A DNA stretch of 64,000 bases from contig NZ_FTMO01000007.1 of NCBI RefSeq assembly GCF_900156025.1, forward strand, positions 124,001 through 188,000, read 5' to 3'. Positions 12,044 through 21,086 of the stretch are shown here, one piece after another. The notes under the pieces were generated by a model, which was not told where the DNA came from, made no database searches, and saw only the letters and a list, made by a program, of their open reading frames with translations. Position numbers and translations under genes: made by a program. The first letter of the stretch is position 1. Every line of letters begins with the position of its first letter. This stretch comes from Allobosea sp. TND4EK4 (GTDB lineage Bacteria > Pseudomonadota > Alphaproteobacteria > Rhizobiales > Beijerinckiaceae).

Positions 12044-12901
12044 ATGACAGACCACACCACCGAGACCGGCCAGAGCCGCATCCGCAGCCGCTTCGAGGCC
12101 TGTGCCCGCGAGGGCCGCGCCGCGCTGGTGACCTTCGTCACGGCGGGCGATCCCGATCTGGCGACATCGAGCGCGATCCTCGCCGCCCTGCCCGGCGCCG
12201 GCGCCGACCTGATCGAGCTCGGCGTGCCCTTCACCGATCCGATGGCGGACGGCATCCCGGTGCAGCTCGCCGGTCAGCGGGCGTTGAAGGCCGGCCAGAC
12301 GCTGAAGAAGACGCTCGCCATGGTCGATGACTTCCGCAAGGCCGGCCACGACACGCCGATCGTGCTGATGGGCTACTACAACCCGATCTATGTCTATGGC
12401 GTCGAACGCTTCCTGAAGGATGCGCGCCGCTGCGGGGTGGACGGTCTCATCGTCGTCGACCTGCCGCCGGAAGAGGATGCCGAACTCTGCATCCCGGCGC
12501 TGGAAGCCGGCATCAGCTTCATCCGGCTGGCGACGCCGACCACCGATGACAAGCGCCTGCCCAAGGTGCTGCAGAACACCTCCGGCTTCGTCTATTACGT
12601 CTCGGTCACCGGCGTGACCGGCGGCGCCATCGCCGATTACGGCGCGGTCGGCGAGGCCGTGACCCGGATCAAGCGCCACACCGAACTGCCGGTCGCGGTC
12701 GGCTTCGGCGTCAAGACGGCGGCCGACGCCGCGACCATCGCCAAGAGCGCGGACGGCGTCGTCGTCGGCTCGGCGCTGGTCGAGCGCGTGCGGCTTTCGC
12801 TCGATGCCGAGGGCAAGGCCACGGAAAAGACCGTTTCGGCTGTCACCTCGCTGGTCGAGGAACTGGCGGGCGGCGTTCGCCAGGGCCGCAAGGCCGCCTG
12901 A
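12044..12901 (+). CDS. trpA: Tryptophan synthase alpha subunit
   Basis: 285 residues starting at [10 protein letters not shown], after rejecting a much longer frame antisense to hrpB. It cleaves indole-3-glycerol phosphate to indole and glyceraldehyde-3-phosphate and passes indole to TrpB. Catalytic Glu is in [15 protein letters not shown] (~residue 50), catalytic Asp in VDLPPEE (~131), and VGFGVKTA plus VVGSALV bind phosphate. It leads a trpA-accD-folC block, but trpF and trpB are 33 kb away in this window instead of directly upstream as is usual in related genomes. Confidence 0.98.
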   Translation: MTDHTTETGQSRIRSRFEACAREGRAALVTFVTAGDPDLATSSAILAALPGAGADLIELGVPFTDPMADGIPVQLAGQRALKAGQTLKKTLAMVDDFRKAGHDTPIVLMGYYNPIYVYGVERFLKDARRCGVDGLIVVDLPPEEDAELCIPALEAGISFIRLATPTTDDKRLPKVLQNTSGFVYYVSVTGVTGGAIADYGAVGEAVTRIKRHTELPVAVGFGVKTAADAATIAKSADGVVVGSALVERVRLSLDAEGKATEKTVSAVTSLVEELAGGVRQGRKAA

Positions 12902-13004
12902 AGCTTCCCACGGGACCGCGCCGCCTGGCTAAAGGCGGCGGCACGGCCCATCTCCTGCATGACGGCGCCGAACGGCGCCGCAACCGTCAGGGACATCAGA
13001 CCCG

Positions 13005-13913
13005 ATGAACTGGATTTCCGAAGTCGTCCGCCCGCGCATCAAGACGCTGTTCAAGCGCGAGAGCCCGGAGAATCTCTGGATCAAGTGCCCGGATTCCGGG
13101 CAGATGGTCTTCCACAAGGACGTCGAGGCCAATGCCTATGTCATCCCCGGCTCCGAGCACCATATGCGCGTCACCGCGCCGGAGCGGCTGCGCCTGACCT
13201 TCGACGAGGGCAAATGGGTGGATGTCGCGCTGCCCGAGGCGCCGGTCGATCCGCTGAAGTTCCGCGACGAGAAGCGCTATCTCGACCGGCTGAAGGACGC
13301 CCGCGCCAAGACCGGCGCGCAGGACGCCTTCAAGGTCGGCTATGGCCGGGTCAAGGGCCTCGCCATGACCGTCGCCGCGCAGGATTTCCACTTCATGGGC
13401 GGCTCGCTCGGCATGGCGGCCGGTGAGGCCTTCATCAAGGGTGCCGAGACCGCGTTGGAAAAGAAGACGCCCTATGTCGTCTTCGCCGCCTCGGGCGGTG
13501 CCCGCATGCAGGAGGGCATCCTCTCGCTGATGCAGCTGCCGCGCACCACTGTCGCCGTGCGGCGCCTGCGAGCAGCCGGCCTGCCCTATTTCGTGGTCCT
13601 GACCAATCCGACGACCGGCGGCGTCACCGCCTCCTACGCCATGCTGGGCGACATCCATATCGCCGAGCCCGGCGCGCTGATCGGCTTCGCCGGCCCGCGC
13701 GTGATCGAGCAGACGATCCGCGAGAAGCTGCCCGACGGCTTCCAGCGGGCGGAGTACCTCAAGGATCACGGCATGGTCGACATGGTCGTGCATCGCCGCG
13801 ACATCCCGGAAACGCTGGCGCGCCTCGGCCGCCTGCTGACGAAGCAGCCGGCCCTGCCAGCCGAGGTCACGGCTCCCGCCGCCCCGCCGCAGCCCGTCAC
13901 TGAGACGGTCTGA
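13005..13913 (+). CDS. accD: Acetyl-CoA carboxylase carboxyltransferase subunit beta
   Basis: 302 residues. With AccA it transfers carboxyl from carboxybiotin to acetyl-CoA, the first committed step of fatty acid synthesis. [30 protein letters not shown] and [12 protein letters not shown] are conserved carboxyltransferase motifs. The N-terminal zinc ribbon is degenerate: at the four positions that are Cys in E. coli this protein has Cys28, Ser31, Ile47 and Ser50, so zinc binding is unlikely. The C-terminus ends in an Ala/Pro-rich tail. It lies 103 bp after trpA and 22 bp before folC, on one probable transcript. Confidence 0.97.
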   Translation: MNWISEVVRPRIKTLFKRESPENLWIKCPDSGQMVFHKDVEANAYVIPGSEHHMRVTAPERLRLTFDEGKWVDVALPEAPVDPLKFRDEKRYLDRLKDARAKTGAQDAFKVGYGRVKGLAMTVAAQDFHFMGGSLGMAAGEAFIKGAETALEKKTPYVVFAASGGARMQEGILSLMQLPRTTVAVRRLRAAGLPYFVVLTNPTTGGVTASYAMLGDIHIAEPGALIGFAGPRVIEQTIREKLPDGFQRAEYLKDHGMVDMVVHRRDIPETLARLGRLLTKQPALPAEVTAPAAPPQPVTETV

Positions 13914-13935
13914 TCGACCGGTCCCGGAGGCGCGC

Positions 13936-15258
13936 ATGGGCTCGTCCGACACGCTGCTCGCGCGCTTCATGGCGCTGCACCCCAAGCTGATCGATCTTTC
14001 GCTCGGCCGCATCCTGACGCTGCTCGAGCGGCTGGGCGATCCGCAGACGCGTCTGCCCCCGGTGATCCATGTCGCCGGGACCAACGGCAAGGGCTCCACC
14101 ATCGCCTTCATGCGGGCGATCCTGGAGGCGGCCGGGCTTTCGGTGCATGTCTATATCTCCCCGCATCTGGTGCGCTTCCATGAGCGCATCCGCCTGGGGG
14201 CACCCGGCGGCGGGCGCTTCGTCGAGGAAGAGAAGCTCGTCGCGGCGCTGGAGCGCTGCGAGGCCGCCAATGCCGGCGATCCGATCACCTTCTTCGAGAT
14301 GACAACGGCGGCTGCCATGCTGCTGTTTGCCGAGAACAAGGCCGATGTGCTGCTGCTCGAAGTCGGACTTGGCGGGCGCTACGACGCGACCAACATCGTC
14401 GCGCACCCGGCCTGCACGGTGGTCACGCCCGTCTCGCTCGACCATTCGGAATATCTCGGCGACACCGTGACCAAGATCGCGGGCGAGAAGGCCGGCATCT
14501 TCAAGCGCGGTGCGCCTGCCGTGATCGCGCCGCAGGAGCCGGAGCCGACCGCCGTGCTGGAAGCCGCCGCCGAGCGGGCCGGCGCCTCCAAGATCCTGGT
14601 CGGGGCACAGGATTTCAACGTCCACGAGGCCGGGGGCCGATTGGTCTATGAGGACCTGGACGGTTTGCTCGACCTGCCGCTGCCGCGCCTCTCCGGCCGG
14701 CACCAGCACATCAATGCCGGCACCGCGATCGCGGCGCTGAGGGCCGCCGGCTATGGCGGCCTTCCGGCACAGGCGTTCGAAGCGGGCATGCGCAACGCCG
14801 ACTGGCCGGCGCGGCTGCAGCGGCTGGCACGCGGGCAACTCGTCGGCCTCATCCCCGAGCGGGCCGAGCTCTGGCTCGACGGGGGGCATAATCCCGATGG
14901 CGGGCGCGTGCTGGCGCAGGCCATGGCCGACCTTGCCGACCGCAACCCCGCGCCTCTGGTGATGATCGCGGGACTGCTTTCGACCAAGGACGCCGGGGCC
15001 ACGCTGCGCCATTTCAAGGGCCTGGCGCAGATGCTTTATGCCGTGCCGATCCAGAATTCGCTTGCGGCCCGGCCGGCCGGGGAGGTCGCCGAGGCCGCCA
15101 GAGAGGCGGGGCTCACGGCGGAGGTTTCGGGATCGGTCGAACAGGCGCTGCGGACCATTGCGAGCCTGAGCTGGCCCGCGCCACCGCGCATCCTGATCTG
15201 CGGCTCGCTCTATCTGGCAGGCGAGGTGCTTTCCGCCAACGGCACGCCGCCGACCTGA
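13936..15258 (+). CDS. folC: Bifunctional folylpolyglutamate synthase/dihydrofolate synthase
   Basis: 440 residues. It adds glutamate to dihydropteroate and to reduced folates in the cytoplasm. The Mur-ligase P-loop VAGTNGKGSTIAFM is at ~residue 50, the Omega-loop region SPHLVRFHERIR follows and VGLGGRYDATN (~150) is the family signature. GGAGG lies five bases before the ATG. It is the third gene of the trpA-accD-folC cluster; trxA, often next in related genomes, is not here and an aldo/keto reductase follows instead. Confidence 0.97.
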   Translation: MGSSDTLLARFMALHPKLIDLSLGRILTLLERLGDPQTRLPPVIHVAGTNGKGSTIAFMRAILEAAGLSVHVYISPHLVRFHERIRLGAPGGGRFVEEEKLVAALERCEAANAGDPITFFEMTTAAAMLLFAENKADVLLLEVGLGGRYDATNIVAHPACTVVTPVSLDHSEYLGDTVTKIAGEKAGIFKRGAPAVIAPQEPEPTAVLEAAAERAGASKILVGAQDFNVHEAGGRLVYEDLDGLLDLPLPRLSGRHQHINAGTAIAALRAAGYGGLPAQAFEAGMRNADWPARLQRLARGQLVGLIPERAELWLDGGHNPDGGRVLAQAMADLADRNPAPLVMIAGLLSTKDAGATLRHFKGLAQMLYAVPIQNSLAARPAGEVAEAAREAGLTAEVSGSVEQALRTIASLSWPAPPRILICGSLYLAGEVLSANGTPPT

Positions 15259-15311
15259 ACCGAGTACAGGCCGCAGCTGCCGGCCGAATGCAACGTCACG
15301 GAGGACGCCGC

Positions 15312-16145
15312 ATGACGATCTGGACCCGCAAGCGCGTCCCCGCCATCGGCCAGGGCAGCTGGTACATCGAGCGAGGGGACAAGGCCGAGGCCATCGCCGC
15401 GCTGCGCCACGGGGTCGATCTCGGCCTGACCCATATCGACACGGCGGAGATGTATGGCGATGGCGCCTCCGAGGCGATCATCGGAGAGGCGATCGCCGGG
15501 CGCCGCGACGCGGTCTTCCTCGTGTCCAAGGTGCTGCCGCACAATGCCTCCCGTGCCGGCATACGCGCGGCCTGCGAACGCACGCTGAAGCATCTGAAGA
15601 CCGACCGGCTGGATGGATACCTGCTGCATTGGCGCGGGCCGCATCCGCTGGAAGAGACCTTCGCCGCCTTCGAGGCGCTGAAGCAGGAGGGCAAGATCCT
15701 GTCCTGGGGCGTCAGCAATTTCGACGAGGACGATCTCGACGAGGCGCTCGAGGTCGCCGGCGACGGGAAAATCGCCTGCAACCAGGTCCTCTACCATCTG
15801 CGCGAACGCGCGATCGAGCACGCCGTCATCCCGTGGTGCCAGCGGCACGGCGTCGCCGTGACGGCCTACAGCCCCTTCGGCCATCATGATTTTCCGGAGC
15901 CCGGAAGCGCGCAGGGGCGGGTCCTCGCCGAGATCGCGAGCGCCCATGGCGCGACACCACGGCAGGTCGCACTCGCCTTCCTGACGCGCGATCCGGCTGT
16001 CTTCGCGATCCCGAAAGCGGCGAGCCTGACCCATGTCGAGGACAATGCCGGGGCGCTGACAGTGTCGCTGACGGAGGCCGATATCGCCCGGATTGACGCC
16101 GCCTTTCCGCGCGGACGCAAGCCGTCTTCGCTGCCGATGATCTGA
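15312..16145 (+). CDS. Aldo/keto reductase
   Basis: 277 residues from MTIWTRKRVPAIGQGSW. It is a TIM-barrel NADPH-dependent reductase: catalytic Asp and Tyr are in HIDTAEMYGDG (~45-55), Lys in VSKVLP (~78) and His in YLLHWRGPHPLEE (~110). The C-terminal IPKAASLTHVEDNAGA binds the cofactor phosphate. The small size and motif set fit the YafB/DkgA-like group of AKRs. The natural substrate is unknown. It starts 53 bp after folC and may be read from the same transcript. Confidence 0.92.
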   Translation: MTIWTRKRVPAIGQGSWYIERGDKAEAIAALRHGVDLGLTHIDTAEMYGDGASEAIIGEAIAGRRDAVFLVSKVLPHNASRAGIRAACERTLKHLKTDRLDGYLLHWRGPHPLEETFAAFEALKQEGKILSWGVSNFDEDDLDEALEVAGDGKIACNQVLYHLRERAIEHAVIPWCQRHGVAVTAYSPFGHHDFPEPGSAQGRVLAEIASAHGATPRQVALAFLTRDPAVFAIPKAASLTHVEDNAGALTVSLTEADIARIDAAFPRGRKPSSLPMI

Positions 16146-16175
16146 GGAGCGGAAACCACGATCCGCTTCGCCGCT

Positions 16176-16259
16176 TTACAGGCCGCCGCCGCCGGGCTTT
16201 CCTAGAGTCAGGGCGCCGGCCGCCAGAGCCACGATCAAGCCCCAAAACAGTTGCGTCAT
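16176..16259 (-). CDS. Possible 27-residue single-span membrane peptide
   Basis: A short frame on the minus strand codes MTQLFWGLIVALAAGALTLG followed by a Gly-rich end. The hydrophobic run of ~18 residues would span the membrane once. No clear ribosome binding site is seen upstream, and the frame lies in the 130-bp gap between an aldo/keto reductase and an L,D-transpeptidase. It could be a real small protein or chance; composition is the only support. Confidence 0.25.
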   Translation of the reverse strand: MTQLFWGLIVALAAGALTLGKPGGGGL

Positions 16260-16275
16260 TTCGGAGTTGCGGGCG

Positions 16276-17016
16276 ATGCGTCGTGTCCTGGGCCTTCTGG
16301 CCGTCCTGTTCCTTTCCTTCGGCGCCATCACGGCGGCGAAGGCCGGCGTCGATGTGAAGGTGGACATCGCCGCGCAGCGGATGAGCGTCACCACCAGCGA
16401 CGGCGAAGTCTACAACTGGGCGATCTCATCAGGACGCCAGGGCTTCCGCTCGCCGAACGGCGTCTACCGGCCGACACGGCTGGAGAAGAACTGGTATTCG
16501 CGCAAATATGGCGGGGCCATGCCCCATGCCGTGTTCTTCCGGGGTGGCTATGCGATCCATGGCACCGGCGCGGTCGGCGCACTCGGGCGCCCCGCCTCAC
16601 ATGGCTGCATCCGCCTGCACCCGGCCAATGCCGCCAAGCTCTTCGCGCTGGTGAAGAAGCATGGCGCCGCCCAGACCCGGATCGCGCTCAACGGCTCCGC
16701 GCCGGACAACCATTCGCGCTTCGCCAAGGCAACCCCTGCCGGCAAGGCGAAGCTCGCCAAGCTCCGGAGCAAGGCGACGGTGGCGGTCGCGACCCGCGGC
16801 GAGCCTCGGCTGGGCGTTGCGAAGGTCAGCAAAGCCAAGCTCGCCAAAGCCAAGACGCAGCGGCATCACGCGCTTGGCGCCGCCCAGCAGCAGCGCGGGG
16901 CGGGCTGGGAAGCGGCGCGCGGCCAGATCATGCTTCGCCCGGCCCTGCCGGCGGGCGCCTATGGCTACCAGCCCTATTACCCGGCCGGGTACGGCTACGG
17001 GTCGGGCTGGCGCTGA
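16276..17016 (+). CDS. L,D-transpeptidase (YkuD domain), secreted
   Basis: 246 residues. The ATG at 16276 is chosen because CGGAG lies nine bases upstream and it begins a signal peptide ending at AKA (~24). The YkuD catalytic motif is complete: HGTGAVGALGRPASHGCIRL at ~95-115, with the conserved His and Cys. It makes or edits 3-3 peptidoglycan cross-links, or attaches envelope proteins, in the periplasm. After ~residue 150 the protein has a Lys/Ala-rich linker and ends in a Tyr/Gly/Pro-rich tail (GYGYGSGWR), which may contact the cell wall. It is a single gene, convergent with the aldose epimerase gene 14 bp away. Confidence 0.92.
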   Translation: MRRVLGLLAVLFLSFGAITAAKAGVDVKVDIAAQRMSVTTSDGEVYNWAISSGRQGFRSPNGVYRPTRLEKNWYSRKYGGAMPHAVFFRGGYAIHGTGAVGALGRPASHGCIRLHPANAAKLFALVKKHGAAQTRIALNGSAPDNHSRFAKATPAGKAKLAKLRSKATVAVATRGEPRLGVAKVSKAKLAKAKTQRHHALGAAQQQRGAGWEAARGQIMLRPALPAGAYGYQPYYPAGYGYGSGWR

Positions 17017-17030
17017 GGCCGCACGGCGGG

Positions 17031-17915
17031 TCACAGCGCGGAAGGCGCGATCCTCATCCAGCCTGCGAGCGTCTCGCCCGGCTCCAGCCTCGTCAACGGT
17101 GTGGCTGCCCGGGCGGCCGGCTCGCTCGGCGCGCCGATCGCATGGCTCTGCGGCTCGACGCAGAGAAAATCCGCGCCGGCCGGTGCCCATACGACCGGGC
17201 AATGGAGATTGGCACTCGCCGTGATGTCGATGGCGAGCCCGGTCGAAGGTGTCTCGATGCGCGCTTGCCCGTCCCAGCCGAGGAAGCTCCAGGCGGTGAC
17301 CGCATCGCTGCGGAACAGGGCTCCATCCGCATAGGGTCCGCCATCGGCAAGGTCCTGCCGGCCGGTCGCGCGGAAGGCACCGGCGAAGGTGAGCGCTCCG
17401 GCCGCCCGCATCTGCAACCGGGTATCGGCAGCACAGGGAAACCATGGGTGATGGCCGATCCCGAAGGGTAGTGCCCGGTCAGCCGCGTTGGTGACTGAAA
17501 AGCCGATGGTCATACCGCCCGTTTCCAGCGTGATCTCCTGGCGCGCGCGGTAGCGATAGGGGTCCGGCCCCTCGGCGCGGCGATGCTCGATCACAGTATG
17601 GCTGCGGTCCTCCCGCAGAACCTCCCAGGGCGACTGCCAGCCGAAGCCGTGGATGGCGCCGCCGGGATCGTTGACCGGGACGGAGAATCGCTGCGTGCCG
17701 TCATCGACCAGCCCGCCGAAGGCGCGGTTGGCGAAGGGCAGCATCGCCCAGGTCCCGCAGTGACTGGGTTCCGCCGTCGAGGGAGCCTGCGCGCCGGGCG
17801 GCCTGAGAACGGGGTGGATGCGCCCGTCCGGCCCCCGCCAGTCCAGCCGTGCGACGATACCGCCAACCGCCGGCAGGATGCTGGCCTTGAGGCCGTCAGC
17901 TTCGAGTTCGAGCAT
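17031..17915 (-). CDS. Aldose 1-epimerase (mutarotase) family protein
   Basis: 294 residues starting at MLELEADGLKAS; the frame continues upstream but overlaps the divergent kinase gene. The family has a beta-sandwich fold, with catalytic His and Glu. Motifs seen are GTWAMLPFANR (sugar-binding Arg), HGFGWQSPW (His), FGIGHHPWF (second His) and CVEPQSHAIGAPS near residue 255 (Glu). It interconverts alpha and beta anomers of a hexose or similar sugar in the cytoplasm. It is divergent from a dgoK-like kinase with 129 bp between starts, which suggests shared regulation in sugar or sugar-acid catabolism. Confidence 0.9.
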   Translation of the reverse strand: MLELEADGLKASILPAVGGIVARLDWRGPDGRIHPVLRPPGAQAPSTAEPSHCGTWAMLPFANRAFGGLVDDGTQRFSVPVNDPGGAIHGFGWQSPWEVLREDRSHTVIEHRRAEGPDPYRYRARQEITLETGGMTIGFSVTNAADRALPFGIGHHPWFPCAADTRLQMRAAGALTFAGAFRATGRQDLADGGPYADGALFRSDAVTAWSFLGWDGQARIETPSTGLAIDITASANLHCPVVWAPAGADFLCVEPQSHAIGAPSEPAARAATPLTRLEPGETLAGWMRIAPSAL

Positions 17916-18044
17916 GGCGCGTCCAGGGAATCGGTGCGGCGGCAGCTTCGGCCGGGTCGTCCTGCGAGACAAGCCTTGCGCCTCGCCGCCTCCTTGACCG
18001 GACGTGTCGCTATGGGAACAGTGCGACCGCTGCCGGAGCCTGCC

Positions 18045-18941
18045 ATGCCGAAACCTTTGATCGCGCTCGACTGGGGAACCACCCGAGCGCGCGCCTTCCT
18101 GATCTCCCCGACCGGTGAGGTGCTGGAGCGGCGCGTGGCCGATCAGGGCATCCAGGCGGTGCCAGCCGGCGGCTATCCTGAAGCCTTCGAGGCGCTGGCC
18201 GGCGACTTCCAGCGTGCCGCTCCCGATGCGGCGATCGTGCTTGCCGGGATGGTCGGCAGCCGGAATGGCTGGGTCGAGGCCGCCTATGTCGCCTGCCCCG
18301 CCTCGGCCGAAGCGGTTGCCGCTGCCGCGATCACGGTAAACCTCGCGGAGAACACCGCCGCGACCATCCTGCCCGGCCTGTGCTGTGACGAGGGTGCCTT
18401 CGACGTGATGCGCGGCGAGGAAACGCTGCTCTTCGGTCTCGGCGTCGAGGACGGCCTGGCCTGCCTTCCGGGCACGCATTCCAAATGGGCCGAGATCCGC
18501 GGCGGGCGCGTCATGCGGTTCGCCAGTTTCATGACCGGCGAGGTTTACGGACTGCTGCGCAACGACTCGATCCTGGCGCGTCTGGCCCAGGCGCCGGAGG
18601 GCGACGATGCCGCCAGCGGCGCGGCACGCGGGCGGGCTGCGGCCGAAAGGCCGGGAGGTCTGCTGAACACCGCGTTCTCGGCTCGCACCGAGGTGCTGGC
18701 CGGCCGCATGGCTGGAGGCGAGGTCGGCCCCTTCCTCTCGGCCCTGCTCGTCGGCCAGGAGATAGCCGGCGCCCAGGCCCTGTTCGGCCGGACCGATGAG
18801 GTTTACCTGGTTGCCGATGGCGCGCTGGCCGAAAGCTATGGCGAGGCGCTCGCCGCGGCTGGAATCACCGCCACGGTGACGTCGCCCGAAGCGGCCTTCG
18901 TCGCCGGCGTGCGCACCCTTGCCGCCGGCATTGCGGAATGA
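18045..18941 (+). CDS. dgoK: 2-dehydro-3-deoxygalactonokinase (DgoK family)
   Basis: 298 residues from MPKPLIALDWGTTRARAFL, with GGAG seven bases before the ATG. The phosphate-binding DWGTTRARAF at ~8 and the GMVGSRNGWVEA and CLPGTHSKWAEI motifs are typical of KDGal kinases. The enzyme phosphorylates 2-dehydro-3-deoxygalactonate in galactonate breakdown. The partner aldolase dgoA and a transporter are not in the window. The divergent aldose 1-epimerase is the only sugar-related neighbour. Confidence 0.88.
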   Translation: MPKPLIALDWGTTRARAFLISPTGEVLERRVADQGIQAVPAGGYPEAFEALAGDFQRAAPDAAIVLAGMVGSRNGWVEAAYVACPASAEAVAAAAITVNLAENTAATILPGLCCDEGAFDVMRGEETLLFGLGVEDGLACLPGTHSKWAEIRGGRVMRFASFMTGEVYGLLRNDSILARLAQAPEGDDAASGAARGRAAAERPGGLLNTAFSARTEVLAGRMAGGEVGPFLSALLVGQEIAGAQALFGRTDEVYLVADGALAESYGEALAAAGITATVTSPEAAFVAGVRTLAAGIAE

Positions 18942-19129
18942 TCGCTCGGTCTCAAGCAGGCGGGCAGAACGCGCCAACGGAGCCGCCACGCCCGTAACGG
19001 CAACCTGCGATTCATCTTCGCGCGATCACGTCCCGGCCAAAGCCGCTTTCGACACAATCCGCCGAGCCCTGTTCACGCTTCGTCAGGGCAGCATGCCGGA
19101 TGCTGATGCTCTGCAAGGAGCGTCCCGCC

Positions 19130-19654
19130 ATGTCGAATGCCACGAGCTGGGCCTTGGGCTGCGCCGGCGCAGCCGCTCTCACCGCACTGGCCTACACGCA
19201 ATGGCTTGCGCCGAAGGTCGTGGCGGAACCGGCGCAGGCCGCCACCGCGACGCGCGCCACCCAAGCGCCCGGCCCACGCAAGCCCGCCACCCTCGCGGTT
19301 GCCGCCGATTATCGCGGGCATTACCTCGTCCACCCGACGATCGACAACTTTCGCGTCCGGATGATGGTCGACAGCGGCGCCAGCCTCGTGGCCCTGACGG
19401 CCGAGGATGCGCGAGCCCTCGGCATCACCGCCGGCAGCAACCCGCGCCGGATGATGCTGAGCACGGCCAATGGCAGCGTGAGCGGCTTCCGTGCGGTGCT
19501 GAAAGAGATCCGCCTCGGAGAGATCGTCGTCAGGAACGTGGATGCGGTGGTGCTGCCGCCAGGCGCCCTGTCGATCAGCCTGCTTGGGAACTCGTTCCTC
19601 GGCAAGCTGACGGGCTACGAGGTCCAGACCGGCCGTATGGTCCTGCGGGGCTGA
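19130..19654 (+). CDS. Retropepsin-like aspartic protease, TIGR02281 clan AA, membrane-anchored
   Basis: 174 residues starting at MSNATSWALG, where AAGGAG lies nine bases upstream. One hydrophobic helix (~8-25) anchors it, an Ala/Pro linker follows, and the rest is a single retropepsin-type domain. The active-site motif MMVDSGASLVAL has the D-S-G triad, and SLLGNSFLGKL forms the conserved second half. Such proteins act as homodimers because one copy supplies only one Asp. The domain most likely faces the periplasm. It is widespread in Alphaproteobacteria; the substrate is not known. Its position next to the Tad locus may be chance. Confidence 0.9.
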   Translation: MSNATSWALGCAGAAALTALAYTQWLAPKVVAEPAQAATATRATQAPGPRKPATLAVAADYRGHYLVHPTIDNFRVRMMVDSGASLVALTAEDARALGITAGSNPRRMMLSTANGSVSGFRAVLKEIRLGEIVVRNVDAVVLPPGALSISLLGNSFLGKLTGYEVQTGRMVLRG

Positions 19655-19685
19655 GACCGGCCGCAGCGCTCGGGCGCGGAAGGCG

Positions 19686-20282
19686 TCAGCTGAAGCTCGG
19701 ACAGGGGTTGGCGTCGGTGCGGATCACCTGCTCGATGCTTGCGGAGCCGGCGGCCTGGGCACCACGTGGGCGCGTATAGATCGGATCGTTTCCGAGCGTC
19801 ACAGCTCCCGTGATCACGTAACCAGTGATCGGGGTGTAATCATAGCTCGCCCGGGCCATGATAACCGATGTGTTCGGCACCCGAAGGGCCGTCGGGAGCG
19901 TGACCGTCGTACCGCGTGCAAGCGCGGCGCTGTTGCGCTGGCTGCTCCAGCAGACCCGCGCCGTGCCGGTCGAGTCGATGATGACATTGGAGATCACCAT
20001 CTTCGCCGGTGTCGAGGAGAAGGGCGCCAGGATCATCTGGGCCGCGTCGAAGATGTTGTTGACGTCGGCGGGCGCAACGATCTGCGCGCGGGCCGTGAGG
20101 TCGGCGAGGGCCGATGTCAGCTGCGTGACCTTGCGGCTGGCCATCACCATCTGCGTAACGTCGACGGTTCCGAGATAGGCGACGAGCATGACGGGAAGGG
20201 CGACGGCAAACTCGACAAGCGCCACGCCCTTGCGGTCCTCCCGGAACGCAAGGAGGTGCTGTTTCAGCCTGGTGGACAGCAT
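19686..20282 (-). CDS. TadE/TadG-like pilus protein 2
   Basis: 198 residues from MLSTRLKQHL; this ATG has AGGAGG nine bases upstream, whereas the GTG six codons earlier would overlap the previous stop but has no site. The N-terminus carries a pseudopilin-like segment: DRKGVALVEFAVALPVML, where Gly is followed by a hydrophobic helix with Glu. The remainder is extracytoplasmic, with Thr/Ser-rich beta-like sequence. TadE/TadG-type minor pilins are processed by the prepilin peptidase and needed for Flp pilus assembly. It is the second gene in a minus-strand pair and the last before the stop-adjacent retropepsin gene on the other strand. Confidence 0.85.
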   Translation of the reverse strand: MLSTRLKQHLLAFREDRKGVALVEFAVALPVMLVAYLGTVDVTQMVMASRKVTQLTSALADLTARAQIVAPADVNNIFDAAQMILAPFSSTPAKMVISNVIIDSTGTARVCWSSQRNSAALARGTTVTLPTALRVPNTSVIMARASYDYTPITGYVITGAVTLGNDPIYTRPRGAQAAGSASIEQVIRTDANPCPSFS

Positions 20283-20296
20283 GATGGAGCCCCTCC

Positions 20297-20950
20297 TCAC
20301 GAGCCGACGAATGGTTCCGCTCGGAACGTGGTCGTCGCGATCAGCGCCGTGCGCCCGGGCCCGATATTGGCGAGCGCCGCCGAAGCCCAGGATGTCAGGA
20401 ACAGCTGATAGTCGAGCACCGCGCGCGCCACGATGATCTGGCCGGGCTGTGGCTGGTTATAGGTAAAGCCATTGGTGTTCAGCGCGCCGCCCGCTGTCAC
20501 CGCCCCGGTGCCGGCGCTGGCATTGGCGAAACTCGAATAAAGCTTCACATCGACATAGAGCTTGGAGCAGTCGATCAGTCCCGTCGGCGCGAGCGCGCAG
20601 ATGTCGTCACGAAAGGCCTGCGCATTGGCGGCCGGATTGTTGGAGGTATAACGGCTGACGGCCTCTCCTGTCAGGAGGCGCCGCGAAGCCTGGGACAGCG
20701 ACTCCTCGAGGATCTCGTTCGCCCAGAACATCAGGGCGGTCTCGAAGATCGCGAACATCAACGCAAAGAACGGCACGGCGACCAGGCCGAATTCGACGGC
20801 GGCGACACCTCGCTCGGACCGTCGAAAGCGCCGAAGCAAGCCGGCCTTGGGAGCACGGGGCGGATGAGCGCCGCCATCGGGATGAGAAGAGAGGCCCATC
20901 GGATCCGCAATCTGTTCGAGGGCAGCGCCTTTGCGCCGCGCAAGAAACAT
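20297..20950 (-). CDS. TadE/TadG-like pilus protein 1
   Basis: 217 residues by the longest frame; a start at MGLSSHPDGG (base 20899) is about as likely, since neither has a good ribosome binding site. RRSERGVAAVEFGLVAVPFF near residue 45 is the pseudopilin-like cleavage and membrane segment, with Glu after the Gly as in TadE. The C-terminal ~140 residues are predicted to lie outside the inner membrane and include two Cys that could pair (DICALAP and LIDCSKL). It overlaps or abuts the next TadE-like gene, so both are probably produced together for minor pilins of the Tad system. Confidence 0.85.
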   Translation of the reverse strand: MFLARRKGAALEQIADPMGLSSHPDGGAHPPRAPKAGLLRRFRRSERGVAAVEFGLVAVPFFALMFAIFETALMFWANEILEESLSQASRRLLTGEAVSRYTSNNPAANAQAFRDDICALAPTGLIDCSKLYVDVKLYSSFANASAGTGAVTAGGALNTNGFTYNQPQPGQIIVARAVLDYQLFLTSWASAALANIGPGRTALIATTTFRAEPFVGS

Positions 20951-21086
20951 CTACGGGAAAAGAATTTCCGATCGGTTATGCCTATCCAGCAGCGGTCGCG
21001 ACCCGGCGTGAACCCGATCTTCACCATGCGCCCGCCCCGGCGGGTGCGGCCGAGCCATTCGGTCAGCCGCGCCGTCGAAGCGCGAC

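Noticed and set aside
19750-19790. CACGTG at ~19772 as a second parS
   Set aside because: Only the central hexamer matches; flanking bases do not fit the 16-mer, and it lies within a TadE gene.
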